Assembly (NCBI GenBank): GCA_937906165.1
Contig: CALCYA010000063.1
Coordinates: 1-43,004, forward strand
Source: an uncultured Bacteroidales bacterium
Lineage (GTDB): Bacteria > Bacteroidota > Bacteroidia > Bacteroidales > Bacteroidaceae
Length of the DNA stretch: 43,004 bases
Direction: 5' to 3'
The notes below the pieces were generated by a model, which made no database searches, was not told where the DNA came from, and saw only the letters and a list, made by a program, of their open reading frames with translations. This document shows positions 31,893 through 40,834 of this stretch, one piece after another (position 1 is the first letter of the stretch; every line of letters begins with the position of its first letter). The translations under genes and the position numbers were made by a program.

Positions 31893-32798
31893 ATGGAATT
31901 ACGTCAGCTTAAATATTTCGTGAAGAGCGCCGAGTATCTGAATTTCTCGGTGGCTTCCAAGCATCTGTATATCACGCAGAGCACTCTGTCCCAGCAAATA
32001 AAGCAGTTGGAGTTTGAATTGGGTTTCGAGTTGTTCCTGCGCAACAGTCGCCATATAACCCTTACTGAAGCCGGCGAGGAATTCCTTCCATTTGCACGTA
32101 AGACCATACAGGATGCAGAGGATGGTGTACAGCGTCTGCACGATCTGCAGCATGTGAAGGCCGGAAAACTCACTGTAGGCGTTACATACAGCCTCAGCAC
32201 TGTGCTCACAGAGGGCCTCATGGAGTTTATGAAGACTTTCCCGGATATTAAACTTGAGGTATGCTACAAGACTGTGACAGAACTTTTGGTACTTCTCAAG
32301 GAGCGCAAGCTCGATTTTATTCTCTCTTACAAGCCCTTGTTCGAGGCGCCCGATGTGGATTCCATGCCTCTCTTTGAAAACGCGCTTGCCCTTGTTGTCT
32401 CAAAGGACCATCCATTGGCGAAGTATAAGAAGATAAAATTGCACGAACTTTCCGATGTGGCTCTGGTGTTGCCGTCACATGACCTGCAGGCACGTATGAT
32501 GCTTGAAAAACTGATGCATGGCAAGGATATATCGCTCTCGTCAAAGCTTGAACTTAATGAAACTAACATTCTGTTGCAAATGGTCTCTGCCGGTAGCTAT
32601 GCCACAATACTCTCGTCGTCGGCGGTGTTCGGCAATTCCCGTTTCAAGGCAATACCGCTCGATGAGCCTGGGAATGTGATGGAGGCGTCATTGTTGTGCT
32701 TGAAAGGTGCCTATCGCAAGAGCGCCGCAAAGGAGTTCATAAAGATTCTGCTTGATACCGAGGCTGTGAAACGCAGGCTTGTCAACTGGTTCGATTAA
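31893..32798 (+). CDS. LysR-family transcriptional regulator, 301 aa
   Basis: The N-terminal winged helix-turn-helix is classic (MELRQLKYFVKSAEYLNFSV, then LYITQSTLSQQIKQLE and LFLRNSRHITLTEAGEEF). Residues 90-300 form the two-lobed ligand domain (LTVGVTYSLSTVLTEGLMEF, KLDFILSYKP). The start is chosen after the promoter box. It follows the DASS transporter and precedes an acyl-ACP thioesterase by 21 nt, so it is probably cotranscribed with the latter. Regulation of the transporter, through the palindrome at 30140-30158, is an inference. Confidence 0.93.
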   Translation: MELRQLKYFVKSAEYLNFSVASKHLYITQSTLSQQIKQLEFELGFELFLRNSRHITLTEAGEEFLPFARKTIQDAEDGVQRLHDLQHVKAGKLTVGVTYSLSTVLTEGLMEFMKTFPDIKLEVCYKTVTELLVLLKERKLDFILSYKPLFEAPDVDSMPLFENALALVVSKDHPLAKYKKIKLHELSDVALVLPSHDLQARMMLEKLMHGKDISLSSKLELNETNILLQMVSAGSYATILSSSAVFGNSRFKAIPLDEPGNVMEASLLCLKGAYRKSAAKEFIKILLDTEAVKRRLVNWFD

Positions 32799-32819
32799 CT
32801 GAATACTAAAAATAAGATT

Positions 32820-33566
32820 ATGATAGAGAAATATAATGCAGTAAAGAGAATACCCAGTTTCGATGTGGATATGTCGTCTACACTGAAACCTGCGTCATTC
32901 CTGAACTATGCCCAGGAGGCTGCAAACATACATGCCGATTACATCGGAGTGGGTTTCGACTCTATGCATGTTACACGCAAGGGGTGGGTCCTTGCCCGTA
33001 TGCATGTGATATTCCACCGCTTGCCCAAGTGGCGCGACCACATCAACGTGCAGTCATGGCACAAAGGCGCTGCGGGCTTCCAGTTTTTCCGTGATTTTGT
33101 AGTGTTTGACAATGAGAGCAGGGAACAACTTATATCGGCAACTACATCGTGGCTTGTCATTGACATTGATACACGCCGCCTGTCAAAATTCCCCGAGCTT
33201 GTGGAGAGCGACGAAAAGTGCATCAAGGAAGATGTCATTGCCGAGCAGGCTCCGAAAATCACCATGCCCAAGGAGGCTGTTCCTGAATGTGTGGCAGTAA
33301 GGGATGTCGCATATTCCGACCTTGATATGATGGGTCATGTGAATAACGTCAAATATACCGAGTGGGCTATGAATGCCATTGAACTTGATGTCACCACGAC
33401 ACGTCACATCAAGGAACTTATCATAAACTTCAACAACGAGGTGAAGGCAGGTGACAGTGTGGAACTCTTCCGCCACAAGGAGGAGGGTGAGGACGGAACA
33501 CTTGTGTACTATATCGAGGGGCGTGTCAACGGCAAATCCTCGTTCATAGAGAAACTTGTATTCTGA
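32820..33566 (+). CDS. Acyl-ACP thioesterase (FatA/FatB-like), 248 aa
   Basis: Releases fatty acids from acyl carrier protein. It has two hotdog domains: an N-terminal one (SFLNYAQEAANIHADYIGVG, KGWVLARMHVIFHRLPKW) and a C-terminal one carrying the catalytic stretch DLDMMGHVNNVKYTEW (167-182; Asp, Asn and His as in plant and bacterial acyl-ACP thioesterases). Length fits the bacterial group. It is cytoplasmic and the second gene after the LysR regulator. Chain-length preference is not evident. Confidence 0.9.
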   Translation: MIEKYNAVKRIPSFDVDMSSTLKPASFLNYAQEAANIHADYIGVGFDSMHVTRKGWVLARMHVIFHRLPKWRDHINVQSWHKGAAGFQFFRDFVVFDNESREQLISATTSWLVIDIDTRRLSKFPELVESDEKCIKEDVIAEQAPKITMPKEAVPECVAVRDVAYSDLDMMGHVNNVKYTEWAMNAIELDVTTTRHIKELIINFNNEVKAGDSVELFRHKEEGEDGTLVYYIEGRVNGKSSFIEKLVF

Positions 33567-33656
33567 TAAAAAGGCAAGTACGGTTCATTGGTAATGTAAT
33601 CAACTTTTTTGAAAGAAATCCAAACATATTTTAAATAACAAAACAATAAAATGGAT

Positions 33657-35171
33657 ATGAAAAAACTGTCAATTTGCTTGTTCCTGCTGTGTGTGTCATT
33701 TTCTCCGCTGGCAGCGCAGGATAATGGCAACGATGTTGCCATAACAGACTATTTTACGGCCTCATTGAATGGTGATGCCGACGCTTTTGAGTGTGATGAC
33801 ATCATTGCTTCCGATGCTATTGTGGCTACAAGGGAGAAGGTGTGGAGTCTCTGGAAATCGGCTGTGGAGAATTACGATGAGGAGAAGCTTATTCCGCTTG
33901 ATATTCTTGAGAACAGGAACCGCGGCTCATGGGAATTGCCATCTTCGCTTGAACCTAATGCTATAATGCCATATTATTATGGTTGCAATGCATACCCCGA
34001 TTATGATGCAGAAAAGAAATATCCTTTCTTCCTGTATATGCACGGTTCGGGTGACAAAGAACAGGAGTGGGAAACCGGTATAGGACTCTCTTTGCGCCGT
34101 TTCTACAGTCCCGGAATATACTTCGTTCCACAGATTCCCAATGCATCTGGCGAGTATTACCGTTGGGCGATACAGAGCAAGCAGTGGGCATGGGAGAAAC
34201 TGTTGCGTCTGGCATTCCTGAGCGAGAACGTTGACCCCAACAAAATATACTTTTTCGGAATATCCGAGGGTGCATACGGTAGCCAGCGTCTGGCTTCGTT
34301 CTATGCCGATTATCTTGCCGGTGCCGGTCCCATGGCTGGTGGCGAGCCTTTGAAGAACGCCCCCATGGAGAATGTTGCGAACATTGCTTTCTCGTTGCGT
34401 ACCGGATCTCTTGATGACGGTTTCGGCAGGAATATCCTTACGCAGAAGGCTCTTGAGGTGGCTGACGAACTTGAAGCTGCCCACCCTGGATATTATAACC
34501 ATTTTATAGAGGTTATCGAGGGTGATGGACACAGCATCGATTACAGGCCTACAACTCCATGGCTTGCACAATTTACACGCGATCCTCACCCCGATTATGT
34601 ATATTGGGAAAACTTTGCAATGTATAACCGACAGCGTGAGGCTTTCTATAATATAAAGATTCTTGAGAGATCTTCAAGTTCTACATCGCTGCGTCCTTGT
34701 TACGAACTGATACGTGAAGGAAATACCATGAACCTCAATGTTAAGCTTGTCAAGTATACTACTACATATACTCAAGGCGGTATTGAGATGTATTTCAGCA
34801 AAACATACAGCAAACCCACCAGCAGAGGAAAGGTGAGAGTCTATCTCAATGAGGAGGAATATGACCTCTCGCAGCCTGTCAAGGTTGTCCTTAACGGTGT
34901 TGAGATTTTCAATGGGGTAGTGACACCAACCCTTGAGACTATGGTCGAGAGTTGTGCGCTTTTCTATGATCCCGAGCGCTTGTTCCCTGCAGCTATTGAT
35001 ATTGATATAGCAAAAAAGAGCGCTGTTCCCACATCTATCGAGACTGTGACTGTAGGCGAGGAACCTTTCGATGGAGAGGACGTCGTTTATGATCTCACAG
35101 GACGAAAGGTCGAGGAAGCTTCCCGCCCCGGAATATATATAAAGGGTGGCAACAAAATCATTGTAAAGTAA
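33657..35171 (+). CDS. Secreted alpha/beta-hydrolase (esterase-like) with sorting-type tail, 504 aa
   Basis: The start at 33657 (MKKLSICLFLLC) gives a standard signal peptide ending in PLAAQ; an ATG two codons earlier is equally possible. The middle is an alpha/beta-hydrolase of the carbohydrate-esterase/PHB-depolymerase style: oxyanion side FFLYMHGSGDKE, nucleophile Ser in GISEGAYG, and His in EGDGHSIDY. The C-terminal part ends in VVYDLTGRKV and RPGIYIKGG, the same tail as the PCMD protein at 926-2839. The substrate is unknown; an acyl-glycan esterase role is inferred. An inverted-repeat element begins 4 nt after the stop. Confidence 0.82.
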   Translation: MKKLSICLFLLCVSFSPLAAQDNGNDVAITDYFTASLNGDADAFECDDIIASDAIVATREKVWSLWKSAVENYDEEKLIPLDILENRNRGSWELPSSLEPNAIMPYYYGCNAYPDYDAEKKYPFFLYMHGSGDKEQEWETGIGLSLRRFYSPGIYFVPQIPNASGEYYRWAIQSKQWAWEKLLRLAFLSENVDPNKIYFFGISEGAYGSQRLASFYADYLAGAGPMAGGEPLKNAPMENVANIAFSLRTGSLDDGFGRNILTQKALEVADELEAAHPGYYNHFIEVIEGDGHSIDYRPTTPWLAQFTRDPHPDYVYWENFAMYNRQREAFYNIKILERSSSSTSLRPCYELIREGNTMNLNVKLVKYTTTYTQGGIEMYFSKTYSKPTSRGKVRVYLNEEEYDLSQPVKVVLNGVEIFNGVVTPTLETMVESCALFYDPERLFPAAIDIDIAKKSAVPTSIETVTVGEEPFDGEDVVYDLTGRKVEEASRPGIYIKGGNKIIVK

Positions 35172-35174
35172 ATG

Positions 35175-35518
35175 ACGTGAGTTCGATATAAGCTAAATCA
35201 AATCGCGAACCTGTCATCCCGACAGAGCGTAGCGACGAGGGATCTCTGAATCCGCGAATAATGAGATTTTTTCGGGCAAAGCCCTCAACAACACGTCTCA
35301 CACAAGGTTGACTTTGGCCCCTACGGGCGTCGATCTTCGATTCGGAATGACAAAACAAAGTTTTGTTATCGACGAGTTTTGCAGCAACAGGTCAAACGTA
35401 GCATAGCCGTAGGTTATGCCGTTTGGGTTGCGAAAAGCAAAACGAGTCAATGACAGTGCAAATATAGAATGACAAAATACGCTAAATTTTAGTATAAATT
35501 CTTATATCGAACTCACGT
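35175..35518. mobile_element. 344-bp non-autonomous element with 18-bp terminal inverted repeats
   Basis: The ends ACGTGAGTTCGATATAAG (35175-35192 and complement at 35501-35518) are perfect inverted repeats. The terminal 49 bp of the right side (35470-35518) are identical, inverted, to 42956-43004 at the window end. The interior carries an imperfect GTCATCCCGA/TCGGAATGAC pair (about 35213-35350) with GAGGGATCTCTG, and a 43-nt hairpin repeat (35390-35432) related to 8436-8478. It has no coding capacity. Confidence 0.85.
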
Positions 35519-35525
35519 TAAATAC

Positions 35526-35559
35526 AAAAAAATGATGACCGCACGGTCATCATTTTTTT
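35526..35559. terminator. Bidirectional terminator of the DUF1573 gene
   Basis: A perfect 16-bp palindrome arm (A-run, ATGATGACCG / CGGTCATCAT, T-run) with a 2-nt centre. It lies 13 nt after the DUF1573 stop. Confidence 0.85.
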
Positions 35560-35572
35560 ATGTTATCACTAG

Positions 35573-35989
35573 TTATTCCTCAACTTCGATTATTTCGGTT
35601 TCTTGAACCGGACGTGCAAGTTGTTCACCCTTGATGTATACCTTTGTCATTTCGTTCTTTGCATTGCTGTGGATGGTGATGCTTGTCCTGAACTTCTTGG
35701 GGGCCTTGTTGGTGCCGTTGTATGTGACAAAAATTGTATCACTGGCACCAGGCTCAATGCCGTGGGTAGGGTAACTGTTGGTTGTGCATCCGCAGGAGGT
35801 GAATATCTGGTGGATATACAATTTCGCATCGCCGGTATTCTTGAAAACAAAGTGACATTTCTTTATAAGATCCTCCCCGCCGAACTTGCCGAGGTCAATT
35901 GTGGTCTTTTCAAATTGTATGTTTGCCTTCTGTGCATGTGCCGACAAAGCGATAGCCAGCGCAACGGCAACGAAAAATATCTTTTTCAT
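35573..35989 (-). CDS. Secreted DUF1573 (ASH-like) protein, 138 aa
   Basis: A signal peptide (MKKIFFVAVALAIALSAHAQ) is followed by a single DUF1573 Ig-like domain: FEKTTIDLGKFGGEDLIKKC, FKNTGDAKLYIHQIFTSCGCT, IEPGASDTIFVTYN. The CGCT motif and the length are characteristic. The function is unknown. It has its own promoter-like box (TATTTTTG at 36009-36016, minus) and a terminator, so it is a single-gene unit. Confidence 0.9.
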   Translation of the reverse strand: MKKIFFVAVALAIALSAHAQKANIQFEKTTIDLGKFGGEDLIKKCHFVFKNTGDAKLYIHQIFTSCGCTTNSYPTHGIEPGASDTIFVTYNGTNKAPKKFRTSITIHSNAKNEMTKVYIKGEQLARPVQETEIIEVEE

Positions 35990-36008
35990 AGTCTTATCAA
36001 ATTTTATG

Positions 36009-36016
36009 CAAAAATA
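36009..36016 (-). promoter_or_regulatory. Probable -7 box TATTTTTG
   Basis: A consensus match followed by C on the minus strand, 20 nt before the DUF1573 ATG. Confidence 0.55.
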
Positions 36017-36053
36017 CTCCTTTTTTATCGTATAAAGGTTGTTTTATAGGTTT

Positions 36054-38261
36054 TTAACCTCTCTTCACTTGTTTTACACCTTTTATACCCTCAATCTTGG
36101 CTATGAGTTTATTTAGCTTGAGCCTGTCGTTGATGAGCAATTGCAGTGTACCCGAGAAAAGTGTATCGTGCGATTCAATGTTTATTCCGCGCATTATGAC
36201 ATCCTTCTCCTGGGAGATTATCGAAGTTATGTTGTTCACGATTCCTATGTCGTCGTGCCCCACAATGCGCAGCGAGACAGGGAACTGTGCTCCGCCGTTT
36301 TCAACTTCGCTCCACCGGGCCTCGATGACGCGGTATGGGTAACGTTCTATCAGCTGCTTGGCGTTGGTGCAGTCCCTGCGGTGGATTGATATTCCGCCAT
36401 TAATGGTGACAAAGCCGAAGATGTCGTCTCCGAAGATGGGGGCACAGCACTTTGCAAGCTTATAGTCGACACCTTTCAGGTTGCGCTCGATTACAAGCAC
36501 GTCATTTGAGCTTTTGCTCTCCTTGTCAACGAAAGTGAACTCTCCCGCACTGCGTGTGTGCTCGGCATTCTCGCTTTCGGGGTTCTGTATTGCCTGGTAT
36601 CTCTTCAGTACATCGGCTATGTCTATGTGTCCCTCGGCAACCTTCTGGAAGAAGTCACTCAAGCGTTTGTAGCCCATCTTGCGTATCAGGTGGTCCATTA
36701 TGGACTCGTCGAACTCTATCTTGTGGTTCTTGAGTTTGCGTATAACGGCTTCACGTCCCATGTCGGCCTGACGGGAACTGATCTCCTTGAGTGCCTGGCG
36801 TATCTTGTTGCGGGCGCGCGAGGTACGAGCAATGTTCAACCATGCCTGTTTGGGAGTCTGGCTGTTCGAGGTTATGATTTCCACCTGGTCGCCATTGTTG
36901 AGTACATGACGTATCGGCACGTTGCGTCCGTTGACGAGTGCGCCGGTACATTTGCATCCCAGGCCTGTGTGTATGCTGAATGCAAAGTCAAGTATGGTGG
37001 CTCCTTTTGACAGGCGGAAAAGGTCGCCTTTGGGCGAGAAGATGAACATCTCGTCCTTGTAGAGCTCCATCTTGAATTTGTTGTCGTTGCTCTCCTCCTC
37101 ACCCATGTTCTCAAGGGTGTCGCGGATAGATGCAAGCAGGTTGTCGAGACCCTGTTCGCTCTTTACACCTTTGTAGCGCCAGTGTGCAGCAAGTCCGTGC
37201 TCTGCCACAGCGTCCATTCGCTCGGTACGTATCTGTACCTCGACCCAACGTCCCTCGGGGCCCATGACAGTAGTGTGCAATGACTCGTAACCGTTGCTCT
37301 TGGGCACCGACAACCAGTCGCGCAGGCGGTGTGGGTTGGGAGTATACATGTCTGCGATTATAGAATAGACATGCCAGCACTCGCTCTTCTCGTTCTTTGG
37401 CTCACTGTCAATGATTATGCGTATTGCAAAGAGGTCATATATCTGCTCGAAGGGGCGCTGTTGTTTCTTCATCTTCTGCCAGATGGAGTTTATTGATTTG
37501 GTGCGTCCCTTGATACGGTATTTCAGGTGGGGCTGCATCATCAGCTGTCGCTCTATTGGCTTGATGAATGATGCGATATAATCCTCACGAGATGCGGCAG
37601 TCTCCTCGACCTTGCGGCTGAGTTCGGCATATATGTCTGTCTCTGTATATCGCAGTGCAAGGTCCTCCATCTCCGATTTCAGTTTGTAGAAACCGAGTTT
37701 GTGGGCCAAAGGAATATAAAGTTTTGATGCTTCGCGCGCAACCAACTTGCGGGCCTCGTCGTCGGTTGAGCAGAAAAGGCTGCGCAACAGTACGAGGCGG
37801 TTGGCAATCATGATGAGGATAACGCGCATGTCGTTTGTGAACGAGAGCAACAGTTTCCTGAAGTTCTCGGTCTCTATTGTGGGACTCTTTGCGTATATGC
37901 TGTTTATCTGGGCAAGGTTCTCAAGAATCTTTACTGCACTCTCGCCCAGCTCCTCCTTCATCTCTTCAATGGTAGCAGTGCCTGCTTGTATGCAGCGGTT
38001 GATGAGTATGCTTATTATGATTTCGCGCTGGTAACCTATTTCCTGGCTCACCAGCATCGCTGTCTTGAGTTCTATGATTATTGGGTTGAAACCAAGCCCG
38101 TCGCGTGTTATCTTCCCCTGTTTTACAGAGTCGGTAATCCTTTCTCTTACAAAGCGATAATCGCTGCTTGAAAGCTTTCCTTCGGCATTTTTCCTCAGTT
38201 CTCTGATCAACCCGAACAACTCCTTCTTCTCCTCCAATGTAAGTACTAAAAGTTCCTGCAT
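36054..38261 (-). CDS. relA: RelA-type (p)ppGpp synthetase with degenerate hydrolase domain, 735 aa
   Basis: Makes the stringent-response signal (p)ppGpp. The domain order is that of long RelA/SpoT proteins: HD domain (about 30-180), synthetase (about 235-345, YRIKGRTKSINSIWQKM, then FEQIYDLFAIRIIID), TGS (near 405-465, MFIFSPKGDLFRL), and ACT (about 660-735). In the HD domain the metal-binding His-Asp pair is replaced by Asn88-Arg89 (SILINRCIQ), and the usual ADRLHNMRT reads ANRLVLLRS (153-161). The hydrolase should therefore be inactive, so this is a synthetase-only paralogue, and a separate bifunctional enzyme is expected elsewhere in the genome. It diverges from DUF4301 and carries the box TATCTTCG at 38288-38295. 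Confidence 0.93.
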   Translation of the reverse strand: MQELLVLTLEEKKELFGLIRELRKNAEGKLSSSDYRFVRERITDSVKQGKITRDGLGFNPIIIELKTAMLVSQEIGYQREIIISILINRCIQAGTATIEEMKEELGESAVKILENLAQINSIYAKSPTIETENFRKLLLSFTNDMRVILIMIANRLVLLRSLFCSTDDEARKLVAREASKLYIPLAHKLGFYKLKSEMEDLALRYTETDIYAELSRKVEETAASREDYIASFIKPIERQLMMQPHLKYRIKGRTKSINSIWQKMKKQQRPFEQIYDLFAIRIIIDSEPKNEKSECWHVYSIIADMYTPNPHRLRDWLSVPKSNGYESLHTTVMGPEGRWVEVQIRTERMDAVAEHGLAAHWRYKGVKSEQGLDNLLASIRDTLENMGEEESNDNKFKMELYKDEMFIFSPKGDLFRLSKGATILDFAFSIHTGLGCKCTGALVNGRNVPIRHVLNNGDQVEIITSNSQTPKQAWLNIARTSRARNKIRQALKEISSRQADMGREAVIRKLKNHKIEFDESIMDHLIRKMGYKRLSDFFQKVAEGHIDIADVLKRYQAIQNPESENAEHTRSAGEFTFVDKESKSSNDVLVIERNLKGVDYKLAKCCAPIFGDDIFGFVTINGGISIHRRDCTNAKQLIERYPYRVIEARWSEVENGGAQFPVSLRIVGHDDIGIVNNITSIISQEKDVIMRGINIESHDTLFSGTLQLLINDRLKLNKLIAKIEGIKGVKQVKRG

Positions 38262-38287
38262 AATCTTTCTCTTGTTGTTTCAAAGTG

Positions 38288-38295
38288 CGAAGATA
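38288..38295 (-). promoter_or_regulatory. Probable relA -7 box TATCTTCG
   Basis: Minus-strand TATCTTCG followed by C, 27 nt before the relA ATG. It is identical to the boxes at 3175 and 42016. Confidence 0.55.
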
Positions 38296-38347
38296 GTTTT
38301 TTCTGCTTAAAAATCGGCTTTTTTTTGTCTTTTATGGAAATTATTTC

Positions 38348-38355
38348 TATTTTCG
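38348..38355 (+). promoter_or_regulatory. Probable -7 box TATTTTCG
   Basis: A plus-strand match followed by C, 35 nt before the DUF4301 ATG, arranged divergently to the relA box. Confidence 0.5.
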
Positions 38356-38389
38356 CTAACAGAAAGATTTTAACTTAAACTAACATATT

Positions 38390-39904
38390 ATGATAAGTAA
38401 AGCTGATCAGGCTCTATTGAGCAAGAAGGGTATCTCGGCGGAGCAGGTTGCCGAGCAGTTAAAGACATTCAAGACAGGTTTCCCTTTCCTTAAGATTGAG
38501 GCGGCTGCCACCATTGGTAAAGGTGTGTTGGCTCCTACACAGCAGGAGATTGACGGGTATCTGAAGGTTTGGGACAACTATTGCGCAGAGGGCAACGCTA
38601 TCCTCAAGTTTGTTCCTGCATCTGGTGCTGCCAGCCGTATGTTCAAGGACCTCTTCGCTTTCTTGAGCGCGGAGTATGACGTGCCTACAACAGATTTCGA
38701 GAAGAACTTTTTCGCTAACATCGAGAAGTTTGCTTTCTATGGCGACCTTGACGAGACTTGCCGCAAGAACAAGGGGCTTTCTATTAAGGAACTTGTCGAG
38801 GGTGGTCAGTACAAGGATGTGGTCTTTAACCTTCTTGACTTCACAGGTATGAACTACGGTTCATTGCCGAAGGGCTTGCTCAAGTTCCACACTTATGACT
38901 GCTGTTCACGTACATCGGCCGAGGAGCATTTTGTTGAGGGCGCTCTCTATGCTGCTACAGACGGTGTTGTAAAGCTCCACTTCACTGTATCTCCAAACCA
39001 CAAGGCTCTCTTCGAGGAGCTCGTTGCAGAGCGCAAGGCTCATTATGAGGAGAAATTCGGTGTCAAGTATGACATCACATTCTCGGAGCAGAAGCAGTGT
39101 ACCGATACAATTGCTGTTGATGCCGAGAACGCTCCATTCCGTGAGAACGGTGCCATCGTATTCCGCCCCGGCGGTCACGGTGCCCTTATCGAGAACCTCA
39201 ATGACATTGATGCTGATGTTATCTTCATCAAGAATATCGACAACGTTGTGCCCGACCGTCTCAAGGCCGACACTGTTACATACAAGAAGCTGCTTGCAGG
39301 TATCCTTGTAAGTGCACAGAAGAAGGCGTTTGAATATGTACGTCTCATCGACAGCGGTAAATACACACACGAGCAGGTAGAGGAGATGATACGCTTCTTG
39401 CAGAACGACCTGCAGTGCCGTTGCAGCGACATCAAGGACATGGAGGATTGCGACCTTGTGCTCTACCTGCGCAAGAAGTTCAACCGCCCGATGCGCGTGT
39501 GCGGTATGGTAAAGAACGTTGGCGAGCCTGGCGGTGGTCCATTCCTCGCTTACAATCAGGACGGCACAGTATCTTTGCAGATTCTCGAGAGCTCACAGAT
39601 TGACATGAACAACGCCGATGCAAAGGCTATGTTCGAGAACGGTACACACTTCAACCCTGTTGACCTTGTATGTGCTGTCAAGAACTACAACGGCGAGAAG
39701 TTCAACTTGCCCGAGTTCGTGGACAAGAACACCGGTTTCATCTCTCACAAGTCAAAGAACGGTCGTGAGCTCAAGGCTATGGAACTTCCAGGTTTGTGGA
39801 ACGGTGCCATGAGTGACTGGAATACAATTTTCGTTGAGGTACCTTTGGTAACCTTCAACCCGGTGAAGACTGTAAATGACCTATTGCGTGAGGTTCACCA
39901 GTAA
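38390..39904 (+). CDS. DUF4301 family protein, 504 aa
   Basis: A cytoplasmic Bacteroidetes protein of unknown function. The N-terminal third contains FVPASGAASRMFKDLFAF (about 75-92), which resembles the nucleotide-binding loop of UDP-sugar pyrophosphorylases; FRPGGHGALIENLND and DADVIFIKNIDNVVPD also fit a nucleotidyltransferase-like fold. The C-terminus has GEPGGGPFLAYNQDG. This suggests a sugar nucleotidyltransferase-related enzyme, but activity is not shown. Codon use is strongly biased, so it is likely abundant. It is a single gene with a palindromic hairpin (39940-39969) just after it. Confidence 0.85.
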   Translation: MISKADQALLSKKGISAEQVAEQLKTFKTGFPFLKIEAAATIGKGVLAPTQQEIDGYLKVWDNYCAEGNAILKFVPASGAASRMFKDLFAFLSAEYDVPTTDFEKNFFANIEKFAFYGDLDETCRKNKGLSIKELVEGGQYKDVVFNLLDFTGMNYGSLPKGLLKFHTYDCCSRTSAEEHFVEGALYAATDGVVKLHFTVSPNHKALFEELVAERKAHYEEKFGVKYDITFSEQKQCTDTIAVDAENAPFRENGAIVFRPGGHGALIENLNDIDADVIFIKNIDNVVPDRLKADTVTYKKLLAGILVSAQKKAFEYVRLIDSGKYTHEQVEEMIRFLQNDLQCRCSDIKDMEDCDLVLYLRKKFNRPMRVCGMVKNVGEPGGGPFLAYNQDGTVSLQILESSQIDMNNADAKAMFENGTHFNPVDLVCAVKNYNGEKFNLPEFVDKNTGFISHKSKNGRELKAMELPGLWNGAMSDWNTIFVEVPLVTFNPVKTVNDLLREVHQ

Positions 39905-39939
39905 TGACGGTTGAATAACAAAACGAATATATGATAAGC

Positions 39940-39985
39940 AGCTCCCTCTGATTGTTATCAGGGGGAGCTGTCACATAGTGACTGA
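39940..39985 (+). repeat. Palindromic unit after DUF4301, possible terminator
   Basis: AGCTCCCTCTGAT (39940-39952) pairs with ATCAGGGGGAGCT (39957-39969), 12 of 13, followed by GTCAC-AT-AGTGAC. It is the same GGAGCTGTCAC..AGTGACTGA unit as at 40137-40164. Confidence 0.65.
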
Positions 39986-40164
39986 TAGTGATATTGAGTC
40001 CGTTTATACTTTCTTAATTGATTATACCCCTCACCGCTTCGCGGAGCTCCCCTAATTTCATTCAGGGGAGCACTTTCCTGTTATCATTAATTCAAGATGA
40101 ATACAAGACAAGAGTGCTCCTCTTGTTTGTAATCAAGGGGAGCTGTCACGCAGTGACTGAGGGG
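39986..40164. repeat. Palindromic repeat unit, left copy beside DUF559
   Basis: Homologous to 40661-40834 over its whole length. Its core (40027-40164) is bounded by inverted ends: CCCCTCA + hairpin CCGC-TTC-GCGG + AGCTCC on the left, and GGAGCT + hairpin GTCAC-GC-AGTGAC + TGAGGGG on the right. An internal hairpin (GCTCCTCTTG / CAAGGGGAGC) lies before the right end. Confidence 0.8.
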
Positions 40165-40179
40165 TTAAATGTATTTAAG

Positions 40180-40548
40180 TTAATCAAAACCTAATTCTAT
40201 TTTAATGGTTTCGAGAACCCTATTTATATCTTCCCAAATCTCTCTGTTTTCGAAACGGAGTACCTTGATGCCATTAGAATTAAGGAAAACAGTCCTGTCA
40301 TAATCTCTGGTGTCTCCTTGCATAGTGTAATGCTCTTGTCCGTCAAGTTCAATGCACATATGAGCCTTAGGACAATAGAAGTCAACGATATAATTACCTA
40401 TAGAAACTTGTCTTCTCCATTTTATACCACACAATCTGCCGGCACGTAGCTGTTCCCACAGCGCAGACTCTGCCGCTGTTGAATTGTTTCGCAGTTCTTT
40501 TCTCAATGCTTTGAGTTCGAGGTTATTGTATATTCCTTTCTTTGGCAT
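40180..40548 (-). CDS. DUF559 (Vsr-like PD-(D/E)xK) endonuclease-type protein, 122 aa
   Basis: A small nuclease-fold protein related to the very-short-patch repair endonuclease group. The active-site pattern is visible: Asp56 in IVDFYCP, then Glu67-x-Asp69-Gly in CIELDGQEHY, with KVLRFENREIW at the end of the core. It starts RNNSTAAESALWEQLR, typical of DUF559. It is a full-length single gene located exactly between two copies of the same palindromic repeat. A role in moving or maintaining those repeats is an inference. Confidence 0.85.
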   Translation of the reverse strand: MPKKGIYNNLELKALRKELRNNSTAAESALWEQLRAGRLCGIKWRRQVSIGNYIVDFYCPKAHMCIELDGQEHYTMQGDTRDYDRTVFLNSNGIKVLRFENREIWEDINRVLETIKIELGFD

Positions 40549-40660
40549 TAGGTTCAGTTTTACACAAAGTTAGTGCAGTTTACTCTGTTTGCAAAATAAA
40601 GTTTTGTCTTTTGTCAGTTCTCTTGAAGTAGATAATTATAAAATGACGACAGGTTGGATG
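40549..40660. other. Short gene-free spacer upstream of DUF559
   Basis: An AT-rich segment that should contain the DUF559 promoter (minus strand). No clean consensus box was found. Nothing else is recognised. Confidence 0.4.
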
Positions 40661-40834
40661 TAGTGATATTGACTCTGTTTATACTTTTTTAATTGATTAT
40701 ACCCCTCACCGCTTCGCGGAGCTCCCCTAATTACATTCAGGTGAGCACTTTATTTTGTCATCATAATTTAAATATAAGATTGAGTGCTCCTCTTGTTTGT
40801 TATCAAGAGGCCCAGTCACGCAGTGACTGAGGGG
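40661..40834. repeat. Palindromic repeat unit, right copy beside DUF559
   Basis: A direct copy of 39986-40164 with scattered differences, mostly in the middle. Its core (40702-40834) keeps both inverted ends. In this copy the right end reads GGCCCAGTCACGCAGTGAC. Confidence 0.8.
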
